Assembly (NCBI GenBank): GCA_947494305.1 | Contig: CANLUL010000002.1 | Location: 429,727 to 493,726 of the forward strand | Source: an uncultured Sphingomonadaceae bacterium | GTDB lineage: Bacteria > Pseudomonadota > Alphaproteobacteria > Sphingomonadales > Sphingomonadaceae | DNA: 64,000 nt | Reading direction: 5' to 3' | Notes under the pieces: generated by a model | Told to the model about the DNA's origin: nothing | Database searches by the model: none | What the model saw: the letters and a program-made list of their open reading frames with translations, nothing else | In this document: positions 33,081 to 44,000 of the stretch, piece after piece | Layout of the letters: each line of letters begins with the position of its first letter | Numbering within the stretch: position 1 is the first letter of the stretch | Program-made: the position numbers and the translations under genes

Positions 33081-36000
33081 TTATTCCTCCCACCAATGTG
33101 CTTTGCGGGTTTGGGTGCCCGTCGCGACTTCGTTCATGGTCGCCGGATCATAAAGCCGGCCGCCGATCATAACCCTATGAATCTTATCGCTATTGCGGAT
33201 ATTTTGGGTCGGATCAGCATCAAGCACGACTAGATCAGCCAGTTTGCCCACTTCGAGCGAACCAATATCCTGATCCATACCTAGTGATTTCGCCGAATCA
33301 ATTGTTCCGGTGCGCAAAGCCTGAATAGGAGACATCCCGCCACGCACAAAGGACCAGAGTTCCCAATGGGTAGCAATACCAGGCTGTTGACCATGCGCAC
33401 CAATGGAAACCAATACACCCTTTTCCATCAGTTTTTTCGCTTCCCGCGCATTGTCATCATCAACGAAATCGCTTTCGGGTGCTTTGGTACGACGTTTCGA
33501 ACTGGCCGCCAATCTATTGGGCGGCGTGTGCACTAACAAAGGATGTTCAAATATGTCGGTTGCTTGCCGCCAATAAGGATCTCCGGCCAATCCGCCATAG
33601 CTGACCACGACAGTTGGCGTATAATTGGTCTGCGATTGCGAGAAAAACTGAACCACATCGTCGTAGAAGATTTCCAACGGAACATTATGCTCGAGCGTCG
33701 AATTGCCATCGGCAATTAGCGCCATGTCCATACCGTATAGCGAGCCGCCTTCGGCTACGACTAGCATGTCTTCCTGTCGCGCTGCTTCGACAACCTGTTG
33801 TCTCTGTTCACGGCGCGGTTGGTTGTAGTTTTTGACGCTATGGGCACCCTGCGCTTTCAATCGGCGGACATGGGCCAGCGCATCATCAAGACTATTGATC
33901 TCCGCATAAACTGATGCCGCTTTTGCCCCGTAAATTATCTCTCCGGTGGAAAAAATTCGTGGGCCAACCAACATGCCAGCGCGCTGCATCTCGGCTGCGA
34001 CAAATATCTCGCTAGCCCGGCTGGACGGATCGTGGATCGTTGTGGTCCCAAGCGCTAGATTCTGGAGCAAAGACCAATTCTGCTCTGGAACCAGTTCATC
34101 AACGCCTTGTGGACCATGTGCATGTGCGTCGACCAGGCCGGGGATGATGGTCTTGCCTGACACATCTATGGATATGGCACCCGCCGGCACCGCAACCTCT
34201 CCGCTTGTTCCAATTGCGGTTATCCGGTTGCCGCGCAGAACGATCGTGCCATTATCGATGATCCCGCCATCTACATCGGCCATGGTGACGATGCGCCCAC
34301 CTGTTAGCGCGATCGTGGCATTGGGTTTCGCAGCCGAAACGGTCCTTGCTAGTGAAACGCCTGACTTGGGCGATTCAAATGTCTTGGCGTCTTTGTCTGC
34401 TGGCGTATTGGAGAAAAGCCGGTTGGTGTAAGCGCTGTAAACGGTTGACCCGACGCTCCAATGCAATTGCTGTCCGCCGCCGGACCAGTGTATATAATCA
34501 GCACCATATTTGCTGACCTTGGTGACCGGTAGTGCTTTGCTCTTTGGTCCTAGTTCAACCGCCTGTGATCCAGGCAATAACGGCATGACAAAGGCTTCGT
34601 AATTTTGTCGAAATGCGAGATGGTGACCATCAGGTGATACGACAAAATCATTTGCCAGTGCGCCTTTGGCATGCGTGCGTTTGGCTTCACCGTTCAGATC
34701 GGTGCTAACCAGCAGTTGTTTGTCGTCTTTCGAACCGAACATGAAAATCCGGTCATTGGTCGCACCAAATTGCGGCTTCGCCATGTTTCGTGAAACAAGC
34801 GTCGGCGCACCACCGGAGCTTGAAACGCGGTACACTCCTTCGTCCACAGACCAGTTCCGCGATGTCAGAAAACCTCCGCCACCCATCTCAAAGACTATAG
34901 TTTTACCGTCGGGAGAAAATTGTGGTCGGGCATAATGTCCGGGACGATTGGTCACGGTGCGAGGCGACCCTCCGGAAGCCCCAACGGTTCTAATTTGTCC
35001 TAACCCTTTGTCAGTCCAGGATACGAAAACAATTGAGCGCCCATCGCGAGACCAGGATGGGAAAAGTTCGCGCCCGGTGTTGCTATTGGTCAGCTTCTTG
35101 GCCGAACCACCGGACATGGGTTTGATGTAAAGTTTGCCCAGGCTTTCAAACACTACCTGCCGACCATTGGGGGACACCGCCGCAAAGCGAGACATTTTGG
35201 TGGTGAAGCTATCGGGGGCTACTTCGATTTTGGGATGCGGAGCATTGGCCACACCGCGCGTGTCATTTATCTGGAACGGAATCACTGACGAGCCGCTACC
35301 ATCGGCTGCCACTTTTCGGATTTTGCCACGCGCCCAAAAGACAATGCTCTTGCTGTTCGGTGTCCAATCCATATTGGGATAGACACCGGTAACGGCCCAA
35401 GTCTCCTGTACATCCTGATCCAGGTCATCATAGATTTTGCGTTCGTTTCCCGATGCCAAATCTTTGACATAAAGTTTCGATCTGGTCTGCTCGCGGCGGA
35501 CAAAAGCAATCTTGCTCCCATCCGGAGAAGGTGTGGGCCGAACCGAACCACCCAGGCCGGAGACAGCAGTGCTGATCTCTCCGCTTTCCAGGTCATATTT
35601 CTTGATATTGAACAGGTCTTTGTTGGAATCCTGCGCATAGATAAACGTCCCGCCGGGCGTTACATTTTGTGTGTAATATACTGACTTTCCATCGGCGGCG
35701 TAAATGGGTTCGCCAAGCTCCTTTTGATGCTTCTCACTTGGTTTTTTGACCAGCACCACTCCACCGCCGCCCGAGACATGATAGAGCCAGACTTCTCCGG
35801 TACCCAACGAGCGGCTCGTCGTGAAGTGCTTTTTGGCAATGACATAACGGCCATCCGGACTCCAGCTTGGTTGGTTGAGCAGGCGGAATTCTTCCTTCGT
35901 TACCTGCTTCTTGTCACTACCATCGCGGTTCATGATCCAGATATTATCGCCGCCGCCCCGATCAGAGGTAAAGGCAATGCGCTTTCCATCGGGAGAAAAT

Positions 36001-36290
36001 CGTGGTTGTACTTCCCAAGCTAATCCTTCCGCTATCCGGGTCGGTGTTCCGCCAGACATAGGCATCGTATAAATGTCACCGAGCAATGCGAAGGTGATAC
36101 TGTTGCCGTCGGGGCTGACATCAACGTCGATCCAGCTGCCCTCATCGGTGCTGATTTGCACTTGCTTAATAGTCGAACCTTTTGGAGCGTTTACATCCCA
36201 TTTATCTTCTTTGGCCTTGTCCTCTGACTGGGCGTGAACAGGCGCATTGATGAGTAACGCAGCAAGAGCAGAGACAAGATAATATTTCAT
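33081..36290 (-). CDS. Secreted amidohydrolase with N-terminal TolB-like beta-propeller
   Basis: A 1069-residue protein with a signal peptide (MKYYLVSALAALLINAPVHA). Residues about 50-620 hold repeated TolB/PD40 blades (FSPDGKRIAFTSDRGG, SWSPDGRYVIAKK, FSPDGKTIVFEMGG). The C-terminal 420 residues are an amidohydrolase (imidazolonepropionase-like) with DAHAHG, a Lys in HSVKNYNQPRR, the His in LEHNVPLEIF and HGQQPG, and the closing GKLADLVVLDADP. It probably cleaves peptides or cyclic amides in the periplasm or outside. It stands alone before a divergent ABC operon. Confidence 0.88.
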   Translation of the reverse strand: MKYYLVSALAALLINAPVHAQSEDKAKEDKWDVNAPKGSTIKQVQISTDEGSWIDVDVSPDGNSITFALLGDIYTMPMSGGTPTRIAEGLAWEVQPRFSPDGKRIAFTSDRGGGDNIWIMNRDGSDKKQVTKEEFRLLNQPSWSPDGRYVIAKKHFTTSRSLGTGEVWLYHVSGGGGVVLVKKPSEKHQKELGEPIYAADGKSVYYTQNVTPGGTFIYAQDSNKDLFNIKKYDLESGEISTAVSGLGGSVRPTPSPDGSKIAFVRREQTRSKLYVKDLASGNERKIYDDLDQDVQETWAVTGVYPNMDWTPNSKSIVFWARGKIRKVAADGSGSSVIPFQINDTRGVANAPHPKIEVAPDSFTTKMSRFAAVSPNGRQVVFESLGKLYIKPMSGGSAKKLTNSNTGRELFPSWSRDGRSIVFVSWTDKGLGQIRTVGASGGSPRTVTNRPGHYARPQFSPDGKTIVFEMGGGGFLTSRNWSVDEGVYRVSSSGGAPTLVSRNMAKPQFGATNDRIFMFGSKDDKQLLVSTDLNGEAKRTHAKGALANDFVVSPDGHHLAFRQNYEAFVMPLLPGSQAVELGPKSKALPVTKVSKYGADYIHWSGGGQQLHWSVGSTVYSAYTNRLFSNTPADKDAKTFESPKSGVSLARTVSAAKPNATIALTGGRIVTMADVDGGIIDNGTIVLRGNRITAIGTSGEVAVPAGAISIDVSGKTIIPGLVDAHAHGPQGVDELVPEQNWSLLQNLALGTTTIHDPSSRASEIFVAAEMQRAGMLVGPRIFSTGEIIYGAKAASVYAEINSLDDALAHVRRLKAQGAHSVKNYNQPRREQRQQVVEAARQEDMLVVAEGGSLYGMDMALIADGNSTLEHNVPLEIFYDDVVQFFSQSQTNYTPTVVVSYGGLAGDPYWRQATDIFEHPLLVHTPPNRLAASSKRRTKAPESDFVDDDNAREAKKLMEKGVLVSIGAHGQQPGIATHWELWSFVRGGMSPIQALRTGTIDSAKSLGMDQDIGSLEVGKLADLVVLDADPTQNIRNSDKIHRVMIGGRLYDPATMNEVATGTQTRKAHWWEE

Positions 36291-36311
36291 GAGGACTCCC
36301 GGAGATTATGT

Positions 36312-36341
36312 TTTGCAAATCTCTATCGTATCTTTGCAAAT
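36312..36341. promoter_or_regulatory. TTTGCAAAT direct repeats in the divergent promoter region
   Basis: Two copies of TTTGCAAAT (36312-36320 and 36333-36341), 21 bp apart or two helical turns, lie in the 131-bp gap between the amidohydrolase and ABC genes. Each is nearly self-complementary. They may form an operator serving either or both promoters. Confidence 0.35.
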
Positions 36342-36421
36342 TTCCAAACATCATTAGTTGTTGATTTTAGTGTATTATATATATAGCACACATAAAGAAC
36401 TTATAATTGGCAGGAACAAAC

Positions 36422-37312
36422 ATGCTCGAACTGAAAAATGTCACGCACATTTATGGCAATGGTACCAAAGCATTGGATGATGTGACTCTTTCTATTCCCA
36501 AGGGAATGTTTGGTCTGCTTGGTCCCAATGGCGCCGGCAAGTCGACTTTGATGCGAACAGTTGCGACACTGCAAACGCCGACTCAAGGGGCAATAGTATT
36601 TGGTGACATAGACATATTGCAAGACCCGGAAAGTCTTCGCGAGCGGCTGGGTTATCTGCCACAGGACTTTGGCGTCTATCCCCGTGTTTCGGCCTATGAT
36701 ATGCTTGACCATATGGCAGTTTTGAAGGGGATTGCCTCCAAAGCAGATCGCAAAGCAACGGTCGAGACATTGTTGAACCAAACGAACTTGTGGGATGTAC
36801 GTAAGAAAGCGATTGCAGGATTTTCTGGCGGTATGCGGCAACGTTTCGGCATAGCGCAGGCATTAATCGGAAACCCAGAACTGATTATTGTTGACGAGCC
36901 AACGGCTGGCCTTGATCCGGAGGAGCGCAATCGCTTTCTCAACCTTCTGGCTGAAATTGGCGAGAATGTAGTTGTAATTTTGTCCACACATATTGTGGAA
37001 GATGTAGCGGATCTGTGCCCGAAAATGGCGGTGATCGCACAGGGTCGAATAGAATTGGAGGGTGCGCCGCTGGATTTAATCAGCCGTACCAAGGGTTCAA
37101 TTTGGTCCAAGACAATTGATCGCCACGAACTCGATTCCTATTCCGCAAAATATGAAGTTATCTCCACCCGCCTCTTCGCGGGATCAACAATCATTCATAT
37201 CTTGTCGGCAGATGACCCCAAGGATGGATTTGAAGCGGTAGATGGCGGGCTGGAAGACGTCTATTTCTCTACGCTTGCTGCGACGCGGCGTAATACTGCT
37301 GAAGCGGCTTGA
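36422..37312 (+). CDS. ABC transporter ATP-binding protein
   Basis: A 296-residue ABC ATPase with Walker A GPNGAGKST, the Q-loop in YLPQDFGVYP, the signature FSGGMRQRFGIAQAL, Walker B LIIVDEPTAGLD and the H-loop STHIVED. It belongs to the CcmA/YhaQ-type exporter group. The start is the ATG at 36422 behind GGCAGGAAC; the ORF track uses an unlikely TTG. It is followed after 14 bp by its membrane partner, a permease fused to a peptidase, so the two form one transporter. Confidence 0.95.
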   Translation: MLELKNVTHIYGNGTKALDDVTLSIPKGMFGLLGPNGAGKSTLMRTVATLQTPTQGAIVFGDIDILQDPESLRERLGYLPQDFGVYPRVSAYDMLDHMAVLKGIASKADRKATVETLLNQTNLWDVRKKAIAGFSGGMRQRFGIAQALIGNPELIIVDEPTAGLDPEERNRFLNLLAEIGENVVVILSTHIVEDVADLCPKMAVIAQGRIELEGAPLDLISRTKGSIWSKTIDRHELDSYSAKYEVISTRLFAGSTIIHILSADDPKDGFEAVDGGLEDVYFSTLAATRRNTAEAA

Positions 37313-37326
37313 GCGGGAGGGCGCCG

Positions 37327-40300
37327 ATGTTTGGTAAAATCACCGCGTTTGAACTGCGCTATCAATTCAAAAATCCGGTTTTCTGGGTTGTTGCTGTTCT
37401 CTTCTTCCTGCTGACCTTCGGAGCGATAACAGTTGATGGGATTACCATTGGCGGAGGCGGTAATGTTAATGCCAACAGCCCCACGGCGATTATTCAAATT
37501 CATTCCATACTGACTTTATTCTTCATGTTCGTAACAACGGCTTTTGTCGCCAATGTGATTGTGCGGGATGATGAAAGCGGTTTTGGACCGATGGTGCGAT
37601 CTACGCGGGTAACAAAATATGACTATCTGCTCGGGCGATTTACCGGGGCGTTTATAGCTGCCGCTATCGCTTTCCTGGCGGTACCTTTTGCAATCTGGCT
37701 CGGTTCGCTGATGCCGTGGCTCGATCAAGAAACGCTCGGTCCCAACCGCATCAACTATTATGCCTTTGCCTATTTTGTCGTCGCATTGCCCGGCATATTC
37801 CTGACGTCCTGTATATTCTTCGTTGTGGCCACGATGACCCGATCGATGATGTATAGTTATCTCGGTGTTGTCGTCTTTCTGGTACTATATGTTATTTTAA
37901 TCGCAACGGCAGCATCAAAACCCGAATTCCGTGAACTGGCCGGATATCTGGAACCCTTCGGACGCGGTGCGATAATCAATGATACGCGCTATTGGACTGC
38001 GACAGATAGTAATAGCTTACTTCCTCCGTTTAGCGGGATGTTGATTGTCAATCGTGTGATCTGGCTTGGCGTTTCGCTAGCAGCTCTGGTGCTGGCTTAT
38101 AAGAGGTTCAGTTTTTCAGATCGGGGCATCTCGGCGCGCCAAGCAAGGAAACAGGCGAAGAAGGCTGAAAAATTGGCTGCCGTAGCGCCGGTCACAGTAA
38201 AGTCGCTTCCAACGGCCGATGTTGCAAAGGCGGCCTGGCGTCAGCTCGTTTCGCGCACTAGCTTTGAAATAGCCCAGGTTTTCAAAAGTCCGGCCTTTAT
38301 TGTCTTGATGCTTATTGGCCTGTTTAATGCGACTGGCGGATTGCTGTTCGCCAATGAACTATATGGGACTCCCGCACGGCCCCTGACCTTTGCCATATTG
38401 TCCACTCTGATGGGAACATTCGGAATCATTCCGGTGATCATTTCAATCTACTATGCTGGCGAGCTCGTGTGGCGCGATCGAGATCGCAAGATGCATGAAA
38501 TCATCGATTCAACGCCGTTACCCAACTGGGCCTATATGGTCCCCAAGACCATTGCCGTTGCCTGCGTTTTGTTCGCTACATTCTTTGTTTCGGTCATTGC
38601 AGCTGTACTTATTCAACTGTCTCGCGGGTTTACCGATATTGCTTTCGATCAATATCTGGCCTGGTATCTTCTACCGCTATCTGTCGATATGATTATACTG
38701 GCTGTGCTGTCGGTTTTTGTTCAGGCGCTTAGTCCGAATAAATATGTGGGCTGGGGAATCATGGTTCTCTATTTGGTGGCCACATTGACGCTGGTAAATA
38801 TTGGTTTTGAGCACCCCCTCTATCAATATGGTCAGACGCCCAATCCACTCTTTTCCGATTTGAACGGAAATGCGGTCAATGGCGCTTATGGTTGGTGGAT
38901 GCGCCTTTACTGGGGAGCGATCGCAGTCATTCTCGCCGTGTTTGCTCATTTCCTGTGGCGGCGTGGTACCGAAACAAGTTTACTGCCGCGCATCAAACAG
39001 CTGCCCCGCCGGATGATCAGTTCAGCAGGAGCGGTAATGGCCGTTGCGGCATTGGTCGCCATCGGAGCTGGCAGTTATATTTTCTACAATACCAACATCC
39101 TCAACGAATATTCAACGCAGGATGACGTGGAAGAGTTACTTGCCGATTTGGAAAAAAAATATCTCAAGTATGAAACGGTGAAACAACCGTCGGTCACAGA
39201 CATTAAGCTTACCGTAAACATCTATCCGGATGAATTGAAACTGGATGCTTCCGGATCGGTGGATCTGATCAATGACACCGGCGCGCCGGTCGAACAGTTC
39301 CATATTCGCATTGGTGATCCCCGCTTACATGTGGAAGAGTTGAATATTGCCGCTGCCAAGATGGAGCTTAACGATGAAGAGCTAGGGTACCGAATCTACC
39401 AATTAGATCAGGCCATGCAGCCAGGCGAAACTAGGGTCATTAGCTTCAAAACTTCCAGGGAACGGAAAGGATTCCGCGCAAGCGGTAATGACACGCGATT
39501 GGTCAAAAATGGAACCTTTCTAAACAATCTGGAGTTTATGCCCACTTTGGGTATGAGCAGAAATGGATTGCTGAGCGACCGTCAGACACGTCGGGACCAT
39601 GACCTGCCTGCAGAGTTGCGGCCAGCGAAACTGGAAGATGAGTCTGCCCGCGAACGCAATTATGGCGGTAACGTTGATTGGGTAACCACAGATATTACGG
39701 TGACCACTGCAAAGGGCCAGACGCCAATCGCTCCAGGCAAACGTGTTTCTGATGAAGTGCGAGGAGAACGGCGTATTGCTAGGTTTGTATCGGAGCAACC
39801 TATCCTTGGTTTTCTGTCGATCCAGTCTGCCGATTATGCGGTTGAAGAACGTGACGCCAACGGTGTAAAAATGTCGGTTTTTTATCATCCATCCCATGAC
39901 TATAATGTCGAAACGATGCTGGATGCGACTGAAGAATCACTGGCCTATTACCAGAAGAATTTTGGGCCATATCAGTTTGATTATGCCCGGATCATTGAAT
40001 TCCCAGGATATGCCAGATTTGCTCAGGCTTATGCCGGAACCATCCCTTATTCAGAAACAATTGGATTCATCGCCGACAATAGCGACCCGAATGAAATTGA
40101 CTATGTAACCTATGTGACGGCGCATGAATTTGCCCATCAATATTGGGCGCATCAGGTCATCAGTTCCGATCAACAGGGCAGTACAATGCTCGTTGAGACG
40201 ATGGCGCAATATTCGGCTCTGATGGTGATGGAGCAGATATATGGTGAGGATAAGATTCGCCGGTTCCTGAAATATGAACTGGATCGCTATCTGGCTGCTC

Positions 40301-40917
40301 GTGGTAGCGAGGCTATTGAGGAGCTACCGCTGAACCGGGTCGAAAATCAAGGCTATATCCATTATCGTAAGGGCGCGTTGATCATGTATCTTTTGCAGGA
40401 CCGTCTAGGCGAAGATCGCGTCAATGCTATGCTCGCTGCACTGCTCGACAAATATCGGTTCAAGAGCCAGCCCTATGCAAATGCTAATGATCTCGTGGAC
40501 GGTTTTAAGTCACTGGCACGCAATGATCGTGAACGGCAGTTGGTTGTGGATCTGCTGGAAAAGATAACTGTTTATGACCTGAAGGCTGAAGAAGCAGTCG
40601 TTACAAAGCAGGACGATGGCCGTTTTGAGACCATTTTGAAAATCCAGTCTTCAAAATATTATGCGGATGGGCAGGGTAGGGAAACCGAAGCGCCTCTAAC
40701 TGATGAGATTGAGATCGGTTTGTTCACCGCACGCCCCGGTATCGGCGCTTTTGGTAAAGATGATGTGATCAGTATGGAACGCCGGTTGGTGCAATCCGGT
40801 GAGCAGATTATCAAGATCATATCTTCAAAAAGGCCAGGCTTTGTCGGCATCGATCCTTACAACAAATATATCGACCGGAATAGCGATGATAATGTGGTTG
40901 AGGTTAGCGACAGTTAG
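37327..40917 (+). CDS. ABC-2 permease fused to an M1-like zinc peptidase domain
   Basis: A 1196-residue protein. Two sets of about six membrane helices (residues 20-260 and 320-600) form two permease halves in one chain. A C-terminal domain (about 620-1196) is like the M1 aminopeptidases: HEFAH at 933-937 and the third zinc ligand Glu957 in LVETMAQYSAL. Spacing from the second His to this Glu is 19 residues, one more than in classic M1 enzymes, and the exopeptidase GxMEN motif is not seen (YAGTIPYSE is in that region). The gene begins at the ATG at 37327 behind GGGAGG. It may couple peptide export or import with cleavage. Confidence 0.9.
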   Translation: MFGKITAFELRYQFKNPVFWVVAVLFFLLTFGAITVDGITIGGGGNVNANSPTAIIQIHSILTLFFMFVTTAFVANVIVRDDESGFGPMVRSTRVTKYDYLLGRFTGAFIAAAIAFLAVPFAIWLGSLMPWLDQETLGPNRINYYAFAYFVVALPGIFLTSCIFFVVATMTRSMMYSYLGVVVFLVLYVILIATAASKPEFRELAGYLEPFGRGAIINDTRYWTATDSNSLLPPFSGMLIVNRVIWLGVSLAALVLAYKRFSFSDRGISARQARKQAKKAEKLAAVAPVTVKSLPTADVAKAAWRQLVSRTSFEIAQVFKSPAFIVLMLIGLFNATGGLLFANELYGTPARPLTFAILSTLMGTFGIIPVIISIYYAGELVWRDRDRKMHEIIDSTPLPNWAYMVPKTIAVACVLFATFFVSVIAAVLIQLSRGFTDIAFDQYLAWYLLPLSVDMIILAVLSVFVQALSPNKYVGWGIMVLYLVATLTLVNIGFEHPLYQYGQTPNPLFSDLNGNAVNGAYGWWMRLYWGAIAVILAVFAHFLWRRGTETSLLPRIKQLPRRMISSAGAVMAVAALVAIGAGSYIFYNTNILNEYSTQDDVEELLADLEKKYLKYETVKQPSVTDIKLTVNIYPDELKLDASGSVDLINDTGAPVEQFHIRIGDPRLHVEELNIAAAKMELNDEELGYRIYQLDQAMQPGETRVISFKTSRERKGFRASGNDTRLVKNGTFLNNLEFMPTLGMSRNGLLSDRQTRRDHDLPAELRPAKLEDESARERNYGGNVDWVTTDITVTTAKGQTPIAPGKRVSDEVRGERRIARFVSEQPILGFLSIQSADYAVEERDANGVKMSVFYHPSHDYNVETMLDATEESLAYYQKNFGPYQFDYARIIEFPGYARFAQAYAGTIPYSETIGFIADNSDPNEIDYVTYVTAHEFAHQYWAHQVISSDQQGSTMLVETMAQYSALMVMEQIYGEDKIRRFLKYELDRYLAARGSEAIEELPLNRVENQGYIHYRKGALIMYLLQDRLGEDRVNAMLAALLDKYRFKSQPYANANDLVDGFKSLARNDRERQLVVDLLEKITVYDLKAEEAVVTKQDDGRFETILKIQSSKYYADGQGRETEAPLTDEIEIGLFTARPGIGAFGKDDVISMERRLVQSGEQIIKIISSKRPGFVGIDPYNKYIDRNSDDNVVEVSDS

Positions 40918-41020
40918 CGAACGCCAGCTTCCTAACGGAATGATCATGTCTATCGATTGCATCATCCGTGCGGCTTTCCAAACCCGCTCTTCTGAGCAGT
41001 AAAGTGACTGAAGAGACCAA

Positions 41021-41053
41021 AACAAAACCGGCGACACTAAATAGTGCCGCCGG
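41021..41053 (-). terminator. Rho-independent terminator after the TonB-dependent receptor
   Basis: CCGGCG-A-CACT and AGTG-C-CGCCGG pair around an AAAT loop, and on the - strand the stem is followed by TTTTGTTTT. It lies 37 bp past the receptor stop codon. The + strand side has no T run, so it serves mainly the receptor. Confidence 0.65.
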
Positions 41054-41090
41054 AATATATGCCTATCGGCTAAGATTGGACTGAAACGAG

Positions 41091-44000
41091 TTAGAACTCG
41101 TAGCGGATGCCGAGCTGAATCTTCCAGACCGAAGCCGATGTGCCAAGATTAACTTGGTCATCAGCATTGAAACCAGAGATTATATAGCGCCCTTGACCAT
41201 CGATATCGCCGTCAACGACGTCAACTAACGCACCATCGCCACCAGCGAAGTTACCACCCGGTACCGTGCGGAATACATTCCAGTCGCTATCAAGCAAGTT
41301 CAGCACGTTGTCGAAATCAGCAAATAGCGTAATGCGATCGTTCGCTCCAAAGAGTTTACCTGGACCAGGAATTTCCTGGCTAAAACGCATATCCATATCG
41401 AAGAACCAATCAGCGCGGCAGGTATTGCGGCTAATTGTTGCTCCGGGTGTGAACTTACAGTTCGTGCCACTCACATAGTCCAACAGCGACTGAACAGCAG
41501 CGGGATCCGAATTAGGCGAAAGATTAGGATCATTTAGGCCAGTGGGAATATAAAGCAGGGCAGAGTCACGGCTGCTTGACAATTCGCTGAATGGAGACCG
41601 GTCGAAGGTCAGGCTGTAAGGCCTTCCGGAGCGTGCGACGAATACAAGACCAAGTTCGGTTCCATAGTCGCCAAAAAACTCTTCGCGGAAATTTGTCGCG
41701 AAGGTAAACACATGAGCGGTCTGATAGTTCGACGTTGACGCATCAGGGCTGAGTATGTCGAAATGTGCCGACTTTCCGAAGTTCGATGACCCAGTTGAGC
41801 TACGCGCTTCCCGGCGATTTTGGGAATCCGTGAACGCATAACCCATATTTACTTGTACACTGCCGGTATCTGTGAAAATTCCGCTCCTGAAGTTTTTAGA
41901 TAGTAAAAACGAAGCAACATGGCTTTCGAAACTTCCGGCATTGGTTAGCATATACTCATTTTCACGCCTCGTGCCATAGCATGCGGCGGACAGATTATTG
42001 TAAACACCTGGGGACACATAGGTCGCGTTACAGCCGGCCAAGAGCGGGTCGACAGCCGAGTAGAACGGCCGACCATCTGTCGCAAGGCCATTGATACCTT
42101 CTCTAAAATCGACAGCATAGGTCAGGTCAACCCAATCCAGCGGGTTACGAAAATTGCTATAGATATAGTCAACCTTCACGTTCCAATCACTGAAAAAGCC
42201 GTTATCCGTTCCAAAGGTCGTTTCTACACCAAGATTGGCGCGTATAACCGAAGGTAGTTTCAAATTGGGATCAGTTGACTGGACTTCGCCGGCTCCCGCG
42301 CCAGCGACAGCACTAGCATCATCTATCGCACATTGAGGAAAACCGGTAAACTGTCCGCCAACAACGACGTCAATCTGACCATTGACCATTGGTAATCCTG
42401 CACAACCAGCAGCCAGCGTGCTTCCGTTCGACGCTGTGAAGCCAGTATTTGAATATCCGTTGGAGAACCAGACGGTCGGATCACCACCACCGAAAATCCC
42501 TACACCACCTTTGATTTTTGTATTGCTAAACAGCCCATCGTTGAACAGTTCATAGGCAAAGCCAAGGCGTGGCAGAAATAGAGGATCGAGGCGGCCAAAA
42601 GACACAGCGTTGCTGTAACCATAGCGCTGTTGGAAGAACGGATTGTGCTGAGGTGCATCGCCGCTGTACCAATCTACGCGACCACCTAGTAAAATGTTCA
42701 ACTGGTCATTCACCTGCCATTCGTCCTGGGCATAGGCGCTGAAAATCGTACGGCGGAATTGCGCGCCGGTATCTCGAATATCGCCAGATCCGGTTGCAGC
42801 AATGCCACCTCCGTTAACGTCATTGTCCACGACATCATCTGCGCCGGTGAAGCCGCTTGGGAAGCCCGTTCCGTTCGTCAACAATCCATTTCGGAAATCG
42901 TCAAGATTCTGGAAGAAAAGTGTGCCGGTTGCGTTGATCGCAAACAAGTTGAAAACATCTAGGCGATTGACTTCTAAGCCCAAGGTAAAATCATGGTCAC
43001 CGTGCAATAAGTTGGCTTTTATCTTCAGTTGATCAACTTGTTGTTCTAGAGCATTTGCCGAACGGAAAATACTTGGCCCTGTTGATAGTAGCCCGTTTTC
43101 CTGTGGGCCGATGACGCCGACAGCTAGCCTTACGGTAGGGTTGGGGTCTTGCGCTTCGTTGAAACCGAATGGTCCCTGCCTATCGGAAATATCCGACCGA
43201 GAAACACGAATTTCAGTTGAGAAATTGTCCGTCCAATTCGAGTATAGCCGAGCGGAGTAATAGTCCGATAAAGTGCCCTGTTCATTAAAGCTGTTGAGTC
43301 CGGTCAAATTGTTTGATCCAGTATCAGGGGTGACGTTTGATTCATCAAGATGCTGGTAAGTAACTTCCAGACGATGATCCTCAGTAATATAAGCATCCAG
43401 GCGGCCAAAATAGCGAACGCTGGTTTCCGGTGTAACGCCAGGGTAACCACCAATATCTTGACCATAAATGTCGCGTGCAATTTGTTCAAACTCGTCAAAT
43501 TGTGCTTGGGTGACAAAGTCTACTTCATTGGCAAGCCCGCTTCCCGCAGGTCCACGATCAACTGCATCTGGAAGATCGGTTTCTTCGTAGCCTGCAAAGA
43601 AAAACAAGCGGTCTGGAATAATCGGCCCGCTGAGGGTAGCGCCCCAGCGTTTCTCTTCGAAGGGCAACGTGGTCCGATCTTGGCCATCAACGCGGTCACC
43701 GCGTAAACCTTCATCCCGGAAGGTGAAGAATGCGGATCCGTGAAAGTCATTTTCGCCTGATTTGGTTACCACATTGATCGCACAGCCGGTGAACTGCCCA
43801 TATTCCACATCGAAAGGGGCGAACTCAACTGATGTCTCGCGGATTACATCATAGGGAATGGGCAGCGCGCTGCGTGCTGCAAATGGTGTATCGGTCAAAC
43901 CGAAATTATCAGATTGTGTAATGCCGTCTACCGTAAACGAGTTTGAGCGATCATTGCCTCCCAAACAAGATATCCGGTCAACTTCGCTATCCCGATCCAA

